Source: an uncultured Opitutales bacterium (GTDB taxonomy: Bacteria; Verrucomicrobiota; Verrucomicrobiia; Opitutales; Intestinicryptomonadaceae). Taken from it: 45,876 bases of DNA. The notes under the pieces were generated by a model. The model made no database searches, had not been told where the DNA came from, and worked only from the letters and a program-made list of their open reading frames with translations. This document shows, one piece after another, positions 16,958-25,757 of the stretch (positions are counted from its first letter, which is position 1; each line of letters begins with the position of its first letter). The position numbers and the translations under genes are program-made. The stretch is taken from the NCBI GenBank assembly GCA_944389885.1, contig CALXNZ010000020.1, forward strand, positions 1-45,876, written 5' to 3'.

Positions 16958-17809
16958 ATGGCAGATCCTAATTCATACCCATTTTATGTAGTGAATTTTG
17001 ACCCTTTCGCGTTCCGCCTGCCCGAGGGATTTTTCCTGGAGGGCGTAAGGTGGTACGGGTTGGCGTATTTGGCGGGGTTTCTGATTGCTCTCATAGTGAT
17101 GAATGTATATTCGGCGCGCGGGCGCAGCCCCCTTTCAAAGGACGACAATGTGAGTCTTATAACCTATCTGCTATTTGGCGTAATTTTAGGCGGGAGAATC
17201 GGTTATATGTTGTTTTACGATTTCTCCGCGTTCGTCGAGAATCCCATTATAGTTTTTCAGATATGGAAGGGCGGAATGGCAAGCCACGGCGGGTTCATCG
17301 GCGTGCTTCTGTCCATTCTTATCTATGCAAGGAGCAGAAAGGTTTCGTTTTGGACGCTTTCGGACATTGTAGTTTCGGTGGCTACTCCGGGAATATTTCT
17401 CGGCCGCATAGCAAATTTTATAAACGGAGAACTCTGGGGAAAAATAGCCTATTTGCCATGGGCCATGAAATTTCCGCATTCGGTTAAGTATGGGACTCCT
17501 ATTGAGAATATACCTCCACGGCATCCTTCGCAACTCTACGAGGCTTTTGGAGAGGGATTGTTCCTGTTTGCCTATTGCCAGTTGCGCTTCTGGTTGGGTA
17601 AACCGCCCAAAGGCCAGCTGTCGGGTGAATTTCTTCTCTTATACGGCCTTGTGCGCATAGCATGCGAGGTGTTTCGCGAACCCGATGAAGGAGTGTCGTT
17701 GATATTGGGAATGAGCAGGGGCACCTTCTATTCCATATTCGCGATTGCGGCGGGAGTGGGAATTATTGCTTATGCGCGCTTTCGCGCAGACAGAAAGCTG
17801 TCGAAATAA
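16958..17809 (+). CDS. lgt: Prolipoprotein diacylglyceryl transferase Lgt
   Basis: A 283-residue inner membrane enzyme that attaches diacylglycerol from phosphatidylglycerol to the Cys of prolipoproteins. Seven or so hydrophobic segments are visible. The Lgt signature GRIANFINGELWGK is present, along with VRWYGLAYLAGF (the conserved Tyr of the first segments), GGRIGYMLFYDF, WKGGMASHGGFIGV (catalytic His), and HPSQLYEAFGEG with FREPDEG near the end. I chose the ATG at 16958; a frame from 16877 would overlap the divergent aminotransferase gene. It diverges from that gene over a 58-base gap. The lipobox protein at the right end of the window would be one of its substrates. Confidence 0.95.
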   Translation: MADPNSYPFYVVNFDPFAFRLPEGFFLEGVRWYGLAYLAGFLIALIVMNVYSARGRSPLSKDDNVSLITYLLFGVILGGRIGYMLFYDFSAFVENPIIVFQIWKGGMASHGGFIGVLLSILIYARSRKVSFWTLSDIVVSVATPGIFLGRIANFINGELWGKIAYLPWAMKFPHSVKYGTPIENIPPRHPSQLYEAFGEGLFLFAYCQLRFWLGKPPKGQLSGEFLLLYGLVRIACEVFREPDEGVSLILGMSRGTFYSIFAIAAGVGIIAYARFRADRKLSK

Positions 17810-17826
17810 TCCGCGCTCCGGAATTT

Positions 17827-20271
17827 TTATGCCTTTTTAATATTTTCGCTCTTATCGGCTTTCTTGTCAGGCTTCTTTTGCGGCTTGGATTTTGAAGCGT
17901 CCTTAATTGCGCCTTTTTTTGCGTCGGGCGCTTTTTTGCGCTCTACAAGCTCGTATTTAAATGGCGGGACAGCGTCGATTTTAACCGTGTTGTTGCCGCG
18001 TCTGGCCACAAAAATCTCGGATATTTCCCCCTTTGTTCCGGGGACTGCCTTTTTCTCGGAATTGGGGTCTGGCTCAAAACTTATGTACAGGCCTCCCTTC
18101 CATTCCGAAACTCCGCGCACCTTTATCCCGTCCGGCAATCCTACCGCTTCTGGTATCAAGCCGTAGGTTGAGCGGGGGCGGGCCGTGCCGACTTTCAGGT
18201 AGGTTTCCGCATTCGTGAATATTTTGGCCACATAATTATCTTTTAATGGAATCACCTTCGTGTGCTTGTATTTTCCGCCGAATGCCCCGTCGTGCGCGGT
18301 GACCGCCATTATCATTTCCTTAGCCGGCGCCAAATGCCAATAGTAAAAGGCCTGCATCATATTGTCGCATGGAAGCACAGCCCTGCTTAGCTCGCCGCCG
18401 TCGGATAATTTTGCGGTGCCCGTCAATTCTAATGAATGGAATCCCACCTCAGCGTTATCCGGAGCGCTTACATATACATAAGTAGTATCGGTATTCTTGG
18501 GGATTCTTGTCCCTCGCGCCACAAACCCTTCGGGGAGGTTCTTAAATTCCAAATTTATCTCTCCGTCGAAACCGTTTTTGCGGAATGCTTTTACCTCTAT
18601 GCGCCCCGTTCGCCCTGCGTTTACTTCAAAGTTTGAAGTCGTCGTGCGCAATGAAAAGTCCGGTTTCATTCTGCCAAACGTTAAGACGTACGAATGTATT
18701 GGAGAAAATTGCGATTGGGCGTCCTTTAGGCATAAGGTGTACACCCCGTCGGCGGGAGCGGCAAATTCGAGGCGGGAATCCGCATGGTGTGTGGTGTAGC
18801 CGTCGTCCGCGTTTTCAAAATCGTCGTTTACGGCCACAATTTTGCCTTTTGCGTCCCTTATGCATAAGTAGGTGTCGGTCGGGGCGTTCAGGCGCCTTGC
18901 GTATGTTTCAATTCCGAACTTTTCGCCCTTTTTGGCCTTAAAATTAAATTTGTCCTCTTGGTTCTTTACAGAAAAACAGCCCGCGTAAACCGACGCAGCC
19001 GAGGCGTCCACGGAGGCGTTTGGCTCCGATAAAACCGACATTTTGCATTCCGGAGGAATTGCCAAAATAGGCATTCTGTTGTGGCAAAATCCGGAATTCC
19101 ACATTGAGATATCAAAAATTCCCTCGTTGTCGGTTTTGAATTCCATTTCTTTTGTGTCGCCCAGATTCCAACCGTAGAGCTTTAGTTTTGATGCTTCTCC
19201 CACGCGCACGACGGGCGGGAAAACCCCTGTGACAAACGGTATTTCTCCTATTGTCAGTCGATAAACGAAATCTTCCCTACTGCGGTAAATTGAATCTCTT
19301 ATTTCTATTGTGTACAAACCGTCCTTCGGAACCCTGAAGAAACCGGAGGGGTCCGGAAGCTGGTTAAAATCGTCGACATAGGCGACCTCTTTGCCGTCGG
19401 AATTCCTTATGGAAACGACGGGCTGAAACCAGCCCGGCACGGCGTCGGATATATATCTTACGAGAGCTTGGGCCTGCACGCTGAATACTATATTGCTGCC
19501 GGTTCTTGCAAAGAATTCGTAAGTGTCCACGTTGGCTTCGGTAATTTGTCCGTTCAGGACGCAGGGCATGGATTCTATTTTACTTACAATCTTTTGCGAG
19601 GGTATAATCATGCGGTTTGGATTGTCTATGCGCCTGCCTATTTTCCCCCAGTTTTCTTTTAGGCGCGCTCTTTCTTGGGCGACTTCCCTAAGACTCCGCT
19701 TCGATTGTTCGGGATATATTCCCACCATGAATGGAATTGAGTTTGAAATTCCATTTTCAGTGATTAGGCAGAGGCTGCGCTCGCCGGCCATCGCGTTTTC
19801 GTCTATTGTAATTTCGACTTCCAAGGTTTCCGCCATGGGGTCGCCGGATATTCTGCGCAAGTAGTATGAGGCGTCTGTTTGCGCTATAGCCTCTACGTTT
19901 TCAGGAATTGCCATTACAAGTTTGCGAAGGTAAGCGTCCCCATTCTTTCCTTCCTCTTCGCGCTTGGCTATTTCGTCCTTAACTTCGGGGTGTTCCAATA
20001 AATACTGTTTCTCGAAGCGGCGCATCATGGAATTTGTGTCATTCTTGTCCGCTGGAACTATGTATGTGCCAAGCTGGCAACTTATTCCGCCTCCGCTTAT
20101 CGACAATGTTTTGGCCTGAGCCAGATCTTTTCCAGCTACGATTATCTTAAAAGTCTTTCCAATCTGCCCCCCAGCCGGATAAATATATGCTATGTTTGGA
20201 TTTTCCCCCTTTTGAGCATGGGCGGCGCAGAAGGCGAAAGTCATTGCGATAATATATAAAAATCTTGGCAT
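17827..20271 (-). CDS. Large secreted PPC-domain protein (PVC-type)
   Basis: An 814-residue exported protein with a Sec signal peptide (cleavage near AAHAQ). The opening IAYIYPAGGQIGKTFKIIVAGKDL is the IPT/TIG-like start seen in many planctomycete and verrucomicrobial proteins. Two bacterial pre-peptidase C-terminal (PPC)-like repeats follow, recognised by FARTGSNIVFSVQAQAL...FRVPKDGLYTIEIRDS (~260-350) and FKAKKGEKFGIETYARRL...AAPADGVYTLCLKDA (~450-530). A third beta-rich region (~545-640) resembles an Ig/CARDB-like fold. The tail (~780-814) is Lys-rich and low complexity. No catalytic residues are recognisable. It follows the DUF1501 gene by eight bases and probably works with it and the DUF1549 protein at the cell surface or in the periplasm. 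Confidence 0.82.
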   Translation of the reverse strand: MPRFLYIIAMTFAFCAAHAQKGENPNIAYIYPAGGQIGKTFKIIVAGKDLAQAKTLSISGGGISCQLGTYIVPADKNDTNSMMRRFEKQYLLEHPEVKDEIAKREEEGKNGDAYLRKLVMAIPENVEAIAQTDASYYLRRISGDPMAETLEVEITIDENAMAGERSLCLITENGISNSIPFMVGIYPEQSKRSLREVAQERARLKENWGKIGRRIDNPNRMIIPSQKIVSKIESMPCVLNGQITEANVDTYEFFARTGSNIVFSVQAQALVRYISDAVPGWFQPVVSIRNSDGKEVAYVDDFNQLPDPSGFFRVPKDGLYTIEIRDSIYRSREDFVYRLTIGEIPFVTGVFPPVVRVGEASKLKLYGWNLGDTKEMEFKTDNEGIFDISMWNSGFCHNRMPILAIPPECKMSVLSEPNASVDASAASVYAGCFSVKNQEDKFNFKAKKGEKFGIETYARRLNAPTDTYLCIRDAKGKIVAVNDDFENADDGYTTHHADSRLEFAAPADGVYTLCLKDAQSQFSPIHSYVLTFGRMKPDFSLRTTTSNFEVNAGRTGRIEVKAFRKNGFDGEINLEFKNLPEGFVARGTRIPKNTDTTYVYVSAPDNAEVGFHSLELTGTAKLSDGGELSRAVLPCDNMMQAFYYWHLAPAKEMIMAVTAHDGAFGGKYKHTKVIPLKDNYVAKIFTNAETYLKVGTARPRSTYGLIPEAVGLPDGIKVRGVSEWKGGLYISFEPDPNSEKKAVPGTKGEISEIFVARRGNNTVKIDAVPPFKYELVERKKAPDAKKGAIKDASKSKPQKKPDKKADKSENIKKA

Positions 20272-20279
20272 GGCTGGTA

Positions 20280-21632
20280 TTACATGATTTCGTATAAGAG
20301 TCCGTCGGATTTGATTCCCGCTTCCGACTCCGGAATTAGGCGCACTTGTTCACCCTGGGGGGTGGTCAGCATCGCGTCGGTCGGGATACCGAGATTTGCG
20401 TAAATACTGCCTATTACATCTGAGGGGCTTGTGGGGCGCTTTACTACATACATCGATTTTGAGTCTGTCTCTCCAACCACTATTCCTCCCTTAAAACCGC
20501 CGCCGGCGAGAAGTCCGGAAAATGCATCGCCGTGGTGGTGTCTGCCTCCGGAATACGGGGGATCCCATTGGATACGCGGAGTCCTGCCAAATTCGCTGCT
20601 CCACCATACTATCGTGGAATCGAGAAGCCCACGCTGGGATAAGTCGTTTATCAAAGATGAGACCGCCTTGTCGGTAATGGGCAACATCCTCTGCATTTGT
20701 TGAAAGTGGTTCTTGTGGGTGTCCCAACCATTGTAGTTTATAGTTACGTATGGAACTCCCGCTTCCACCAACTTGCGGGCTATCAGACAGGAATTGCCGA
20801 ACCAGTTCCTGCCGTAGGCGTCGCACAGCTTCGGATTTTCCGTAGATATGTCGAATACCTTGCCGGCGTCGCCGAGTATGAGGTCGTAAGCTTGTTCCAC
20901 CGATTCTTTCGACTTGTCGAGGTATTCTGAATTTGCGTGGGCTTTTTTAAAAGTGGCTATATCGTCGAGAAATTTGCGGCGCATTTCCTGGCGCTGGCGG
21001 CTTATTCCGCGGGCGACTATTCCTTCGACTTCAAATGGCGTGCGCGACGGATCCGCTCCGGTAGCAAAGGGTTTGTAGCGCGTTCCAAGAAATCCGGCTT
21101 CGGAAAATCTTCCCATAGGCTGGGTAAGAACTATGTATGGCGGTATCATTCCCTTGTATCCGGCGTCATATCCTTTGAATTTCGAGACTACCGCGCCGGC
21201 GCAAGGATAGACGTATCTTCCGGGCATTCTACCGGTTTGAACCAAGTACGCTCCCGTTTCGTGGGCATTTTGACCGTGGGTTAATCCCCTTAGAACCGCG
21301 TATTTGTCGGCGCATTTTGCGAGTTCGGGAAGGAGCTGGCCCAGCTCGAGACCGTCGACATTTGTCTTTACGGTTTTATTCAAATTTCCGCAATAGTCGT
21401 ATCCGGCGTTCGGCTTGGGGTCGAGCGTGTCGATTTGCGATATTCCACCCCAAAACCATATTTGTATCACGCTCTTTGCTTTGCCGAAGGAGGACGGGCG
21501 CCCGGATTTCTTCGGAGTGTCGCATACGGCTCTCGGGGTCATGAATACCGATGCCGCAGCCAGTACGCCGGCGTCGCGCAGAAATCCGCGGCGCGTTATG
21601 GCGTTTCTTTTTAATTGAGCTTTTTTTTCCAT
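20280..21632 (-). CDS. DUF1501 protein, Tat-exported (alkaline phosphatase/sulfatase superfamily)
   Basis: A 450-residue protein of the DUF1501 family, remote relatives of the sulfatase/alkaline phosphatase fold. The N-terminus has a twin-arginine signal, TRRGFLRDAGVLAAASVF, with a likely cleavage after RAVCD. Family marks include VIQIWFWGGISQIDTLDPKP, LLPELAKCADKYAVLRGLTHG, NYNGWDTHKNHF, VWWSSEFGRTPRIQ and GRHHHGDAFSGLLAGGG. The start at 21632 is two bases after the DUF1549 stop. An ATG at 21656 overlaps that gene and adds only eight residues before the Tat motif. The biochemical role of the family is unknown; it nearly always travels with DUF1549/DUF1553 proteins, as here. Confidence 0.92.
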   Translation of the reverse strand: MEKKAQLKRNAITRRGFLRDAGVLAAASVFMTPRAVCDTPKKSGRPSSFGKAKSVIQIWFWGGISQIDTLDPKPNAGYDYCGNLNKTVKTNVDGLELGQLLPELAKCADKYAVLRGLTHGQNAHETGAYLVQTGRMPGRYVYPCAGAVVSKFKGYDAGYKGMIPPYIVLTQPMGRFSEAGFLGTRYKPFATGADPSRTPFEVEGIVARGISRQRQEMRRKFLDDIATFKKAHANSEYLDKSKESVEQAYDLILGDAGKVFDISTENPKLCDAYGRNWFGNSCLIARKLVEAGVPYVTINYNGWDTHKNHFQQMQRMLPITDKAVSSLINDLSQRGLLDSTIVWWSSEFGRTPRIQWDPPYSGGRHHHGDAFSGLLAGGGFKGGIVVGETDSKSMYVVKRPTSPSDVIGSIYANLGIPTDAMLTTPQGEQVRLIPESEAGIKSDGLLYEIM

Positions 21633-21633
21633 T

Positions 21634-23331
21634 TTAGTGCCTAAATATAAATTCATCGGAATTTATAAGAGCCCACGCCAAGTCCTGGCCGGCGCTCTTG
21701 CGGTCGAGCTTTGAAGTCTTTATATAGTTCTCAAATTCGGATTTCTCGTCTTCCGTGGGATAGCGCGAGAGAATGTCGAGATATATGGCGTGAGCCATAT
21801 TATCTCCTTTTAGGTTGTAGTATTTCTTAAAGGTTGGACCGGAAATTATCTTATTGCGGATATGTGATGAGTTTATCATGTGCAATTTTTGCAGGGGAGA
21901 GGGATTTGCGTTGCGTTCGTCAGCCGCGCCGGTGTCGCGCGGAGATTTGCCGAATAGTTCGAGGAATGAACTTGTAATGCTCCCGTCGGGAATATCGAGG
22001 GCGCGGGCGAAATCCGGCATGGTGGTGTAGGGTTCAGGAGTCGTGCTCGAGTAAATTTCCGAAGTTCCAGAAACTTTACATAAGGCGTCTATTAACATTT
22101 CGGCGTCCATTTGTCTCATTCCATAAACGGCAAAATTCTTCATCGCCACGCGCGGATTTACTTCGTCGGAAGGAATTGAAGATTGCTGGTAGGTTCTCGA
22201 TAAAGCTATTTGCCTGCATAGCCTGCGAAGGTCGAAGTTAGATTCGGCGAAATCTTCGGCGAGTTTTTCGAGGAGCTCAGGGCAGGGAGTCTTGGCGCCT
22301 TTTGCAAACATGTCGTCAACCGGATAGGCAAGAGGGGTTCCGAACATCCATGTCCAAACCCTGTTTACGAGCGACTTCGCAAAATACGGATTATTTTTTG
22401 CCGTAAGCCATAGGGCGAATGCCGTTCTTGGGTCAGTGTCGGGCGAGAGGCTTACGGTGTCCCCGTCCGGAAGTTTCCCTTCAAAGGGCGCGGCTTTTGA
22501 AGGGTCGCTGAATACGATTTCCTCCTTCCACTCGCGGGTCTCTTTGTACGACAACCTGTCGAAAAATTTTGCGATATCTGCGGCCTTCTCCGGCGGGAAA
22601 CTGTCTATCCGGGTATTCATGAAGGTTTGGATTATCGATGCGGCTATCTTATCGGAGCCGCGTCCCTGCATGGCCCGGAAAAAATTGACTTCGCCCACTC
22701 TAAAATTGCTGCCGCTGGAAGTAAGCATGCGGCGTACTATTTCGGCCCAAGATGTATTGTCGGCTATGGATTTTTCGACGAATCTCGTGTATGCTTGCGC
22801 AGCATTGGGCCAGAGATTTACGGGAAATTCCGCCTTTATTTTGAGAATGTCGCCGAAGCGCATTGTCCAATATTTGACGAAGTCGTCGCTGGCTATGAGC
22901 GAATCCACAAGCTTTTCGCGCTTGCCGGGAGATTTATCGTAAATAAAAGCTACTGTCGCGTCGACCGTGGGCAGTGTGCCTGTTAAATCAAGATATGCCC
23001 TTCTTAGAAATACGGCGTCGGAACAGAGTTTGGCAGGTTTGAGTTTTTGGGAATTTATAAAATTCTCCACAATGGTGTCTATAAAATTGCGGGAATTCCA
23101 CCCCGCTTGCGATTCAAAGGGAGATTTTACTTTTTTTATTTGTTCGGCCTGTTCTTTTATTTCGCGCTTTTCCCTGTCCGTTTTATAAGATTTCATTATA
23201 TTTCGGTCTATGGAGGCCGTGACGGGGGCTGGCGCTGGCGGGCGCAGTTGTTCTGGGTGCAATATTGCCGGCAATCCTATCGCAATCGGCAAAAATAGCA
23301 TGCGCGAAAGAAAACCTATATAATTCCTCAT
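21634..23331 (-). CDS. DUF1549/DUF1553 protein lacking the cytochrome c domain
   Basis: A 565-residue exported protein. An N-terminal hydrophobic segment (~10-26) acts as signal or anchor, followed by a Lys/Glu-rich coiled stretch (~45-75). DUF1549 spans ~85-260 (FLRRAYLDLTGTLPTVDATVAFI, YWTMRFGDILK), and DUF1553 covers ~320-565 (RTAFALWLTAKNNPYFAKSLVNRVWTWMFG, LCRQIALSRTYQQSS, LEKL...DDMF). Larger relatives carry an N-terminal planctomycete cytochrome c domain with CxxCH; no CxxCH occurs here. The ATG at 23331 is preferred; a frame from 23412 adds residues without family likeness. It is the first gene of the secreted trio and sits below an intrinsic terminator at 23455-23483. Confidence 0.9.
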   Translation of the reverse strand: MRNYIGFLSRMLFLPIAIGLPAILHPEQLRPPAPAPVTASIDRNIMKSYKTDREKREIKEQAEQIKKVKSPFESQAGWNSRNFIDTIVENFINSQKLKPAKLCSDAVFLRRAYLDLTGTLPTVDATVAFIYDKSPGKREKLVDSLIASDDFVKYWTMRFGDILKIKAEFPVNLWPNAAQAYTRFVEKSIADNTSWAEIVRRMLTSSGSNFRVGEVNFFRAMQGRGSDKIAASIIQTFMNTRIDSFPPEKAADIAKFFDRLSYKETREWKEEIVFSDPSKAAPFEGKLPDGDTVSLSPDTDPRTAFALWLTAKNNPYFAKSLVNRVWTWMFGTPLAYPVDDMFAKGAKTPCPELLEKLAEDFAESNFDLRRLCRQIALSRTYQQSSIPSDEVNPRVAMKNFAVYGMRQMDAEMLIDALCKVSGTSEIYSSTTPEPYTTMPDFARALDIPDGSITSSFLELFGKSPRDTGAADERNANPSPLQKLHMINSSHIRNKIISGPTFKKYYNLKGDNMAHAIYLDILSRYPTEDEKSEFENYIKTSKLDRKSAGQDLAWALINSDEFIFRH

Positions 23332-23691
23332 AATTGTCCGCTCTGAGATATCTGCTGTTCCCCATTGTATGGTGCTACAATATTTAACAAGCAAAATAGG
23401 AGCGAGTTTCACTATGTCCGAAAAATAGACCGGCGCGCCTGTTTTAAATACAGTAAAAAAAAGACCCGCTTTAAAGCGGGTCTAAAACCAAAATACAAAC
23501 TACAAACCAATAAATTTCTTTGTACCTATTATGACGCAAAAGCGCATTAAAACGTTCAAAAGTTTTTTAATATTTTTATGCTAATTTATAAGTTATTTCC
23601 AATGAATATCTTATATGTATTATGGGTAGTCGTTGGGCAAATTTTAATCCAAATAAAGTGGACGTTTTAAAAAATCTCTCCAATTTTACTT
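23332..23691. other. Divergent intergenic region ahead of the DUF1549 operon and nadD
   Basis: About 360 AT-rich bases. The part near 23455-23483 is a strong minus-strand terminator. Upstream of it on the minus strand, TTGGAA around 23597-23602 followed 17 bases later by ATAAAA is a candidate promoter, which would make a short transcript that ends at the terminator or reads through into the operon. A 15-codon minus-strand frame starting near 23549 (MRFCVIIGTKKFIGL) ends just before the hairpin; it has no clear ribosome binding site. No protein gene is convincing on either strand, and I could not identify a firm promoter for nadD. Confidence 0.45.
23455..23483 (-). terminator. Intrinsic terminator inside the leader of the DUF1549 operon
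   Basis: The palindrome at 23462-23483 forms an AGACCCGC / GCGGGTCT stem with a TTTAAA loop. On the minus strand it is followed directly by a run of eight T. The plus-strand side has no T run. No minus-strand gene precedes it before nadD begins on the other strand, so it belongs to a leader transcript or a small RNA. Confidence 0.8.
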
Positions 23692-24297
23692 ATGAGAATG
23701 TCGGCAAAACATAAAATAGGAATATTGGGCGGCTCTTTTGACCCTGTACACAAAGCCCACATAGGGCTTGCGAATGCCGCCTGCACTAAGCTTGGCCTCG
23801 ACAAGATTGTATTCGTTCCCGCGCACCAGGCTCCTCTGCGTGATGCCCCAACCCTTACACCCGATTCTCACAGAATTGCAATGCTGCGCCTGTCCCTTGA
23901 GAGCTTTCCCTTCCCGTGGGAAATTTGCGACTACGAAATTCGCAAGGGCGGAACGGGTTATTCCATCGACACCGCAAAATATCTGCAATCTTGCGAGGAT
24001 GCGGAATATTTTTGGATAATAGGTTCGGACCATTTGTCTAAACTTTCCAAATGGAAGGATATCGAGGAGCTGTCGAAACTCGCGACTTTTGTCTGCGCGC
24101 CCAGGGAAGGTTTTGGATTTCCTATATCAGAAGCCCCAAAGTGCGCTAAAATAATTCCCCTTGATTTTGGTCCTCTGCCTGATAGTTCCACTTTTGTAAG
24201 GGGGGCGCGCAGCCTTGAGCAACTCCATTTAATGCTCGACAAACCTGTCGCGGCGTACATATTGAAAAACAAGCTTTACGGTTTTGCCGACACTTAA
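23692..24297 (+). CDS. nadD: Nicotinate-nucleotide adenylyltransferase NadD
   Basis: A 201-residue nucleotidyltransferase of the usual length. It makes deamido-NAD from nicotinate mononucleotide and ATP. The HxGH-type fold signature is GILGGSFDPVHKAHIG near the N-terminus; also PAHQAPLR, GGTGYSIDTAKYL, WIIGSDHL and the C-terminal STFVRGARS, standing in for the usual ISST.IR. The second ATG, at 23698, would only shorten it by two residues. It is followed seven bases later by rsfS, a pairing seen in many bacteria. Confidence 0.95.
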   Translation: MRMSAKHKIGILGGSFDPVHKAHIGLANAACTKLGLDKIVFVPAHQAPLRDAPTLTPDSHRIAMLRLSLESFPFPWEICDYEIRKGGTGYSIDTAKYLQSCEDAEYFWIIGSDHLSKLSKWKDIEELSKLATFVCAPREGFGFPISEAPKCAKIIPLDFGPLPDSSTFVRGARSLEQLHLMLDKPVAAYILKNKLYGFADT

Positions 24298-24304
24298 ATT
24301 TTTT

Positions 24305-24910
24305 ATGGAAAAATCAAAGACTATCAAAAAAACTGGGATTAAGAAAACGGCCTCAAAAAAAACGGTCTCTAAATCTGCGGCAGATGCCGTCAAGAAAACT
24401 GCGCTAAAAAAGACTGCCGCAAAGAAAGCTTCCGGAGGGGAAAAAATAAAAACCTCATTAAAAAAGCCGGCTTCTGCGGGAATAAAATCTGCAAAAAAAA
24501 CGTCGGGAGCCGAGAATAGCCTTAAAAAATCCGTTTCAAAACCTAAGACCGCCTCCAAAAAAAGTCCGATTGATCCAACTCTTGAAGTAGTCGTAAAATG
24601 CAGAAAGGCTCTCGACGATAAAAAAGCCGAGGATATTCGCGTGCTCGACGTCCGTGGGAAATCCCCAATTACAAATTATTTCCTCATAGCTTCGGCGACT
24701 TCCGAACCGCATATGCGCGCTCTCGCCTCCGAGCTTGAGAAAACCCTCAAAGATTTGGGAGTTAAGGCCATAGGGCGCGAATACAATACAGGTAGCGGCT
24801 GGGTGGTCGTGGACGGATTCGACTTTATGGCGCATATATTTCTTCCGGAACAGCGCGGATTGTACGGAATAGAATCCCTCTGGAAAGATTCATCGGAAAT
24901 TCTCTTTTAG
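24305..24910 (+). CDS. rsfS: Ribosome silencing factor RsfS with Lys/Ala-rich N-terminal tail
   Basis: A 201-residue protein. The C-terminal ~112 residues are a normal RsfS/Iojap domain that binds ribosomal protein uL14 and blocks subunit joining: VVKCRKALDDKKAEDIRVLDVRG, ITNYFLIASATSEPHMRAL, GREYNTGSGWVVVDGFDFMAHIFLPEQRGLYGIESLWKD. The first ~88 residues are low complexity, with 28 Lys in residues 1-90 and KKTA/KKTS-type repeats, much like the tail of bacterial histone-H1-like proteins. Typical RsfS is 105-135 residues without such a tail. The ATG at 24305 starts the tail directly; a TTG at 24284 overlaps nadD. The tail is probably disordered and could bind RNA. Confidence 0.93.
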   Translation: MEKSKTIKKTGIKKTASKKTVSKSAADAVKKTALKKTAAKKASGGEKIKTSLKKPASAGIKSAKKTSGAENSLKKSVSKPKTASKKSPIDPTLEVVVKCRKALDDKKAEDIRVLDVRGKSPITNYFLIASATSEPHMRALASELEKTLKDLGVKAIGREYNTGSGWVVVDGFDFMAHIFLPEQRGLYGIESLWKDSSEILF

Positions 24911-24934
24911 AACGGCTCTGCGGCCGCGCCGTTA

Positions 24935-25738
24935 TCATATCTCAAGCCGGTAGTGCCCCCTCGATTTGCGCAGGGTGCATTTTTGCCCGTACGCTTCGGA
25001 TAGATTTGAGCTTGTCATCACCTCTGAAATCTTTCCCGACGCGAGGACTTTGCCGTTTTTTATTATTATGGCGTGGGTGAAACTTGGCGGAATTTCCTCG
25101 ACGTAGTGGGTTGCCATTATTATGGCCTTATTGCGCCTGTCGGTGGCGAGCTCGTCAAGAAATTCCACAAAGTTTTTGCGGGCCGCCGGATCCAGTCCCG
25201 TGCAGGGCTCGTCGAGAAAAATCACAGTGGGTTTTACCATTAGGGCCCTTGCCAGCATTACTTTTTGTCGTTCGCCCTGTGAAATATAGCCCCATCTATT
25301 GTTGGCTAAAGCTCCTATGTGAAGGTATTTCAATTTCCGCATCGCCTCCGCTGCAAGTTGTTTGCTTATCCTCCCCCAATAGTTTATCATGGCAAACTTT
25401 CCGCTTATTACAACTTCAAGAACGGTTTCGTCGCGCTCTATGTTGCGCTTTAACTGGCTTCCTACAAGGGCTATTTTTTCCCTGACTTTCTGCCAATCGT
25501 AGTCGGAATAGGTCTTGCCGTCAACCGTCATAGTTCCGGAGCTCGGCGTATTGTAGGCGCATATCGTAGATATTAGCGAAGTCTTGCCGGCGCCGTTGGC
25601 CCCCAGCAAAACCCAGCGTTCGCCTTCGTTTACCTGCCAGTCTATCGAATCTATTATGGTTTTGTCGGCGATAAACGTCAGTTTGCGAATATCCAAAATT
25701 TTATTTATTTCTTTTGCCTTTTGCGATGTCTTTTTCAT
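24935..25738 (-). CDS. Stand-alone ABC transporter ATP-binding protein
   Basis: A 267-residue ABC ATPase. Walker A is GANGAGKTS, the signature motif is YISQGERQK (ISQGE in place of LSGGQ), Walker B is VIFLDEP with the D-loop CTGLDPAARK, and the switch His is in MATHYVEEI. The TVDGKTYSDYDWQKVREKIALVGSQL region is like YlmA/ModF-type subfamily proteins, which are often found without a permease. No permease, binding protein or second ATPase adjoins it, so the substrate is unknown. It is convergent with rsfS (24 bases) and divergent from maf with only 19 bases between start codons, so the two promoters lie inside each other's coding regions. Confidence 0.88.
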   Translation of the reverse strand: MKKTSQKAKEINKILDIRKLTFIADKTIIDSIDWQVNEGERWVLLGANGAGKTSLISTICAYNTPSSGTMTVDGKTYSDYDWQKVREKIALVGSQLKRNIERDETVLEVVISGKFAMINYWGRISKQLAAEAMRKLKYLHIGALANNRWGYISQGERQKVMLARALMVKPTVIFLDEPCTGLDPAARKNFVEFLDELATDRRNKAIIMATHYVEEIPPSFTHAIIIKNGKVLASGKISEVMTSSNLSEAYGQKCTLRKSRGHYRLEI

Positions 25739-25757
25739 TATTCTGGTTTTAATTCTT

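Noticed and set aside
23365-23550. 61-codon plus-strand frame across the leader terminator
   Set aside because: It reads through a strong hairpin, lacks a ribosome binding site and has a composition set by the AT-rich intergenic DNA.
24911-24934. AACGGC...GCCGTT hairpin between rsfS and the ABC gene as a terminator
   Set aside because: The stem is short and neither side has a T run, so a rho-independent terminator is not well supported.
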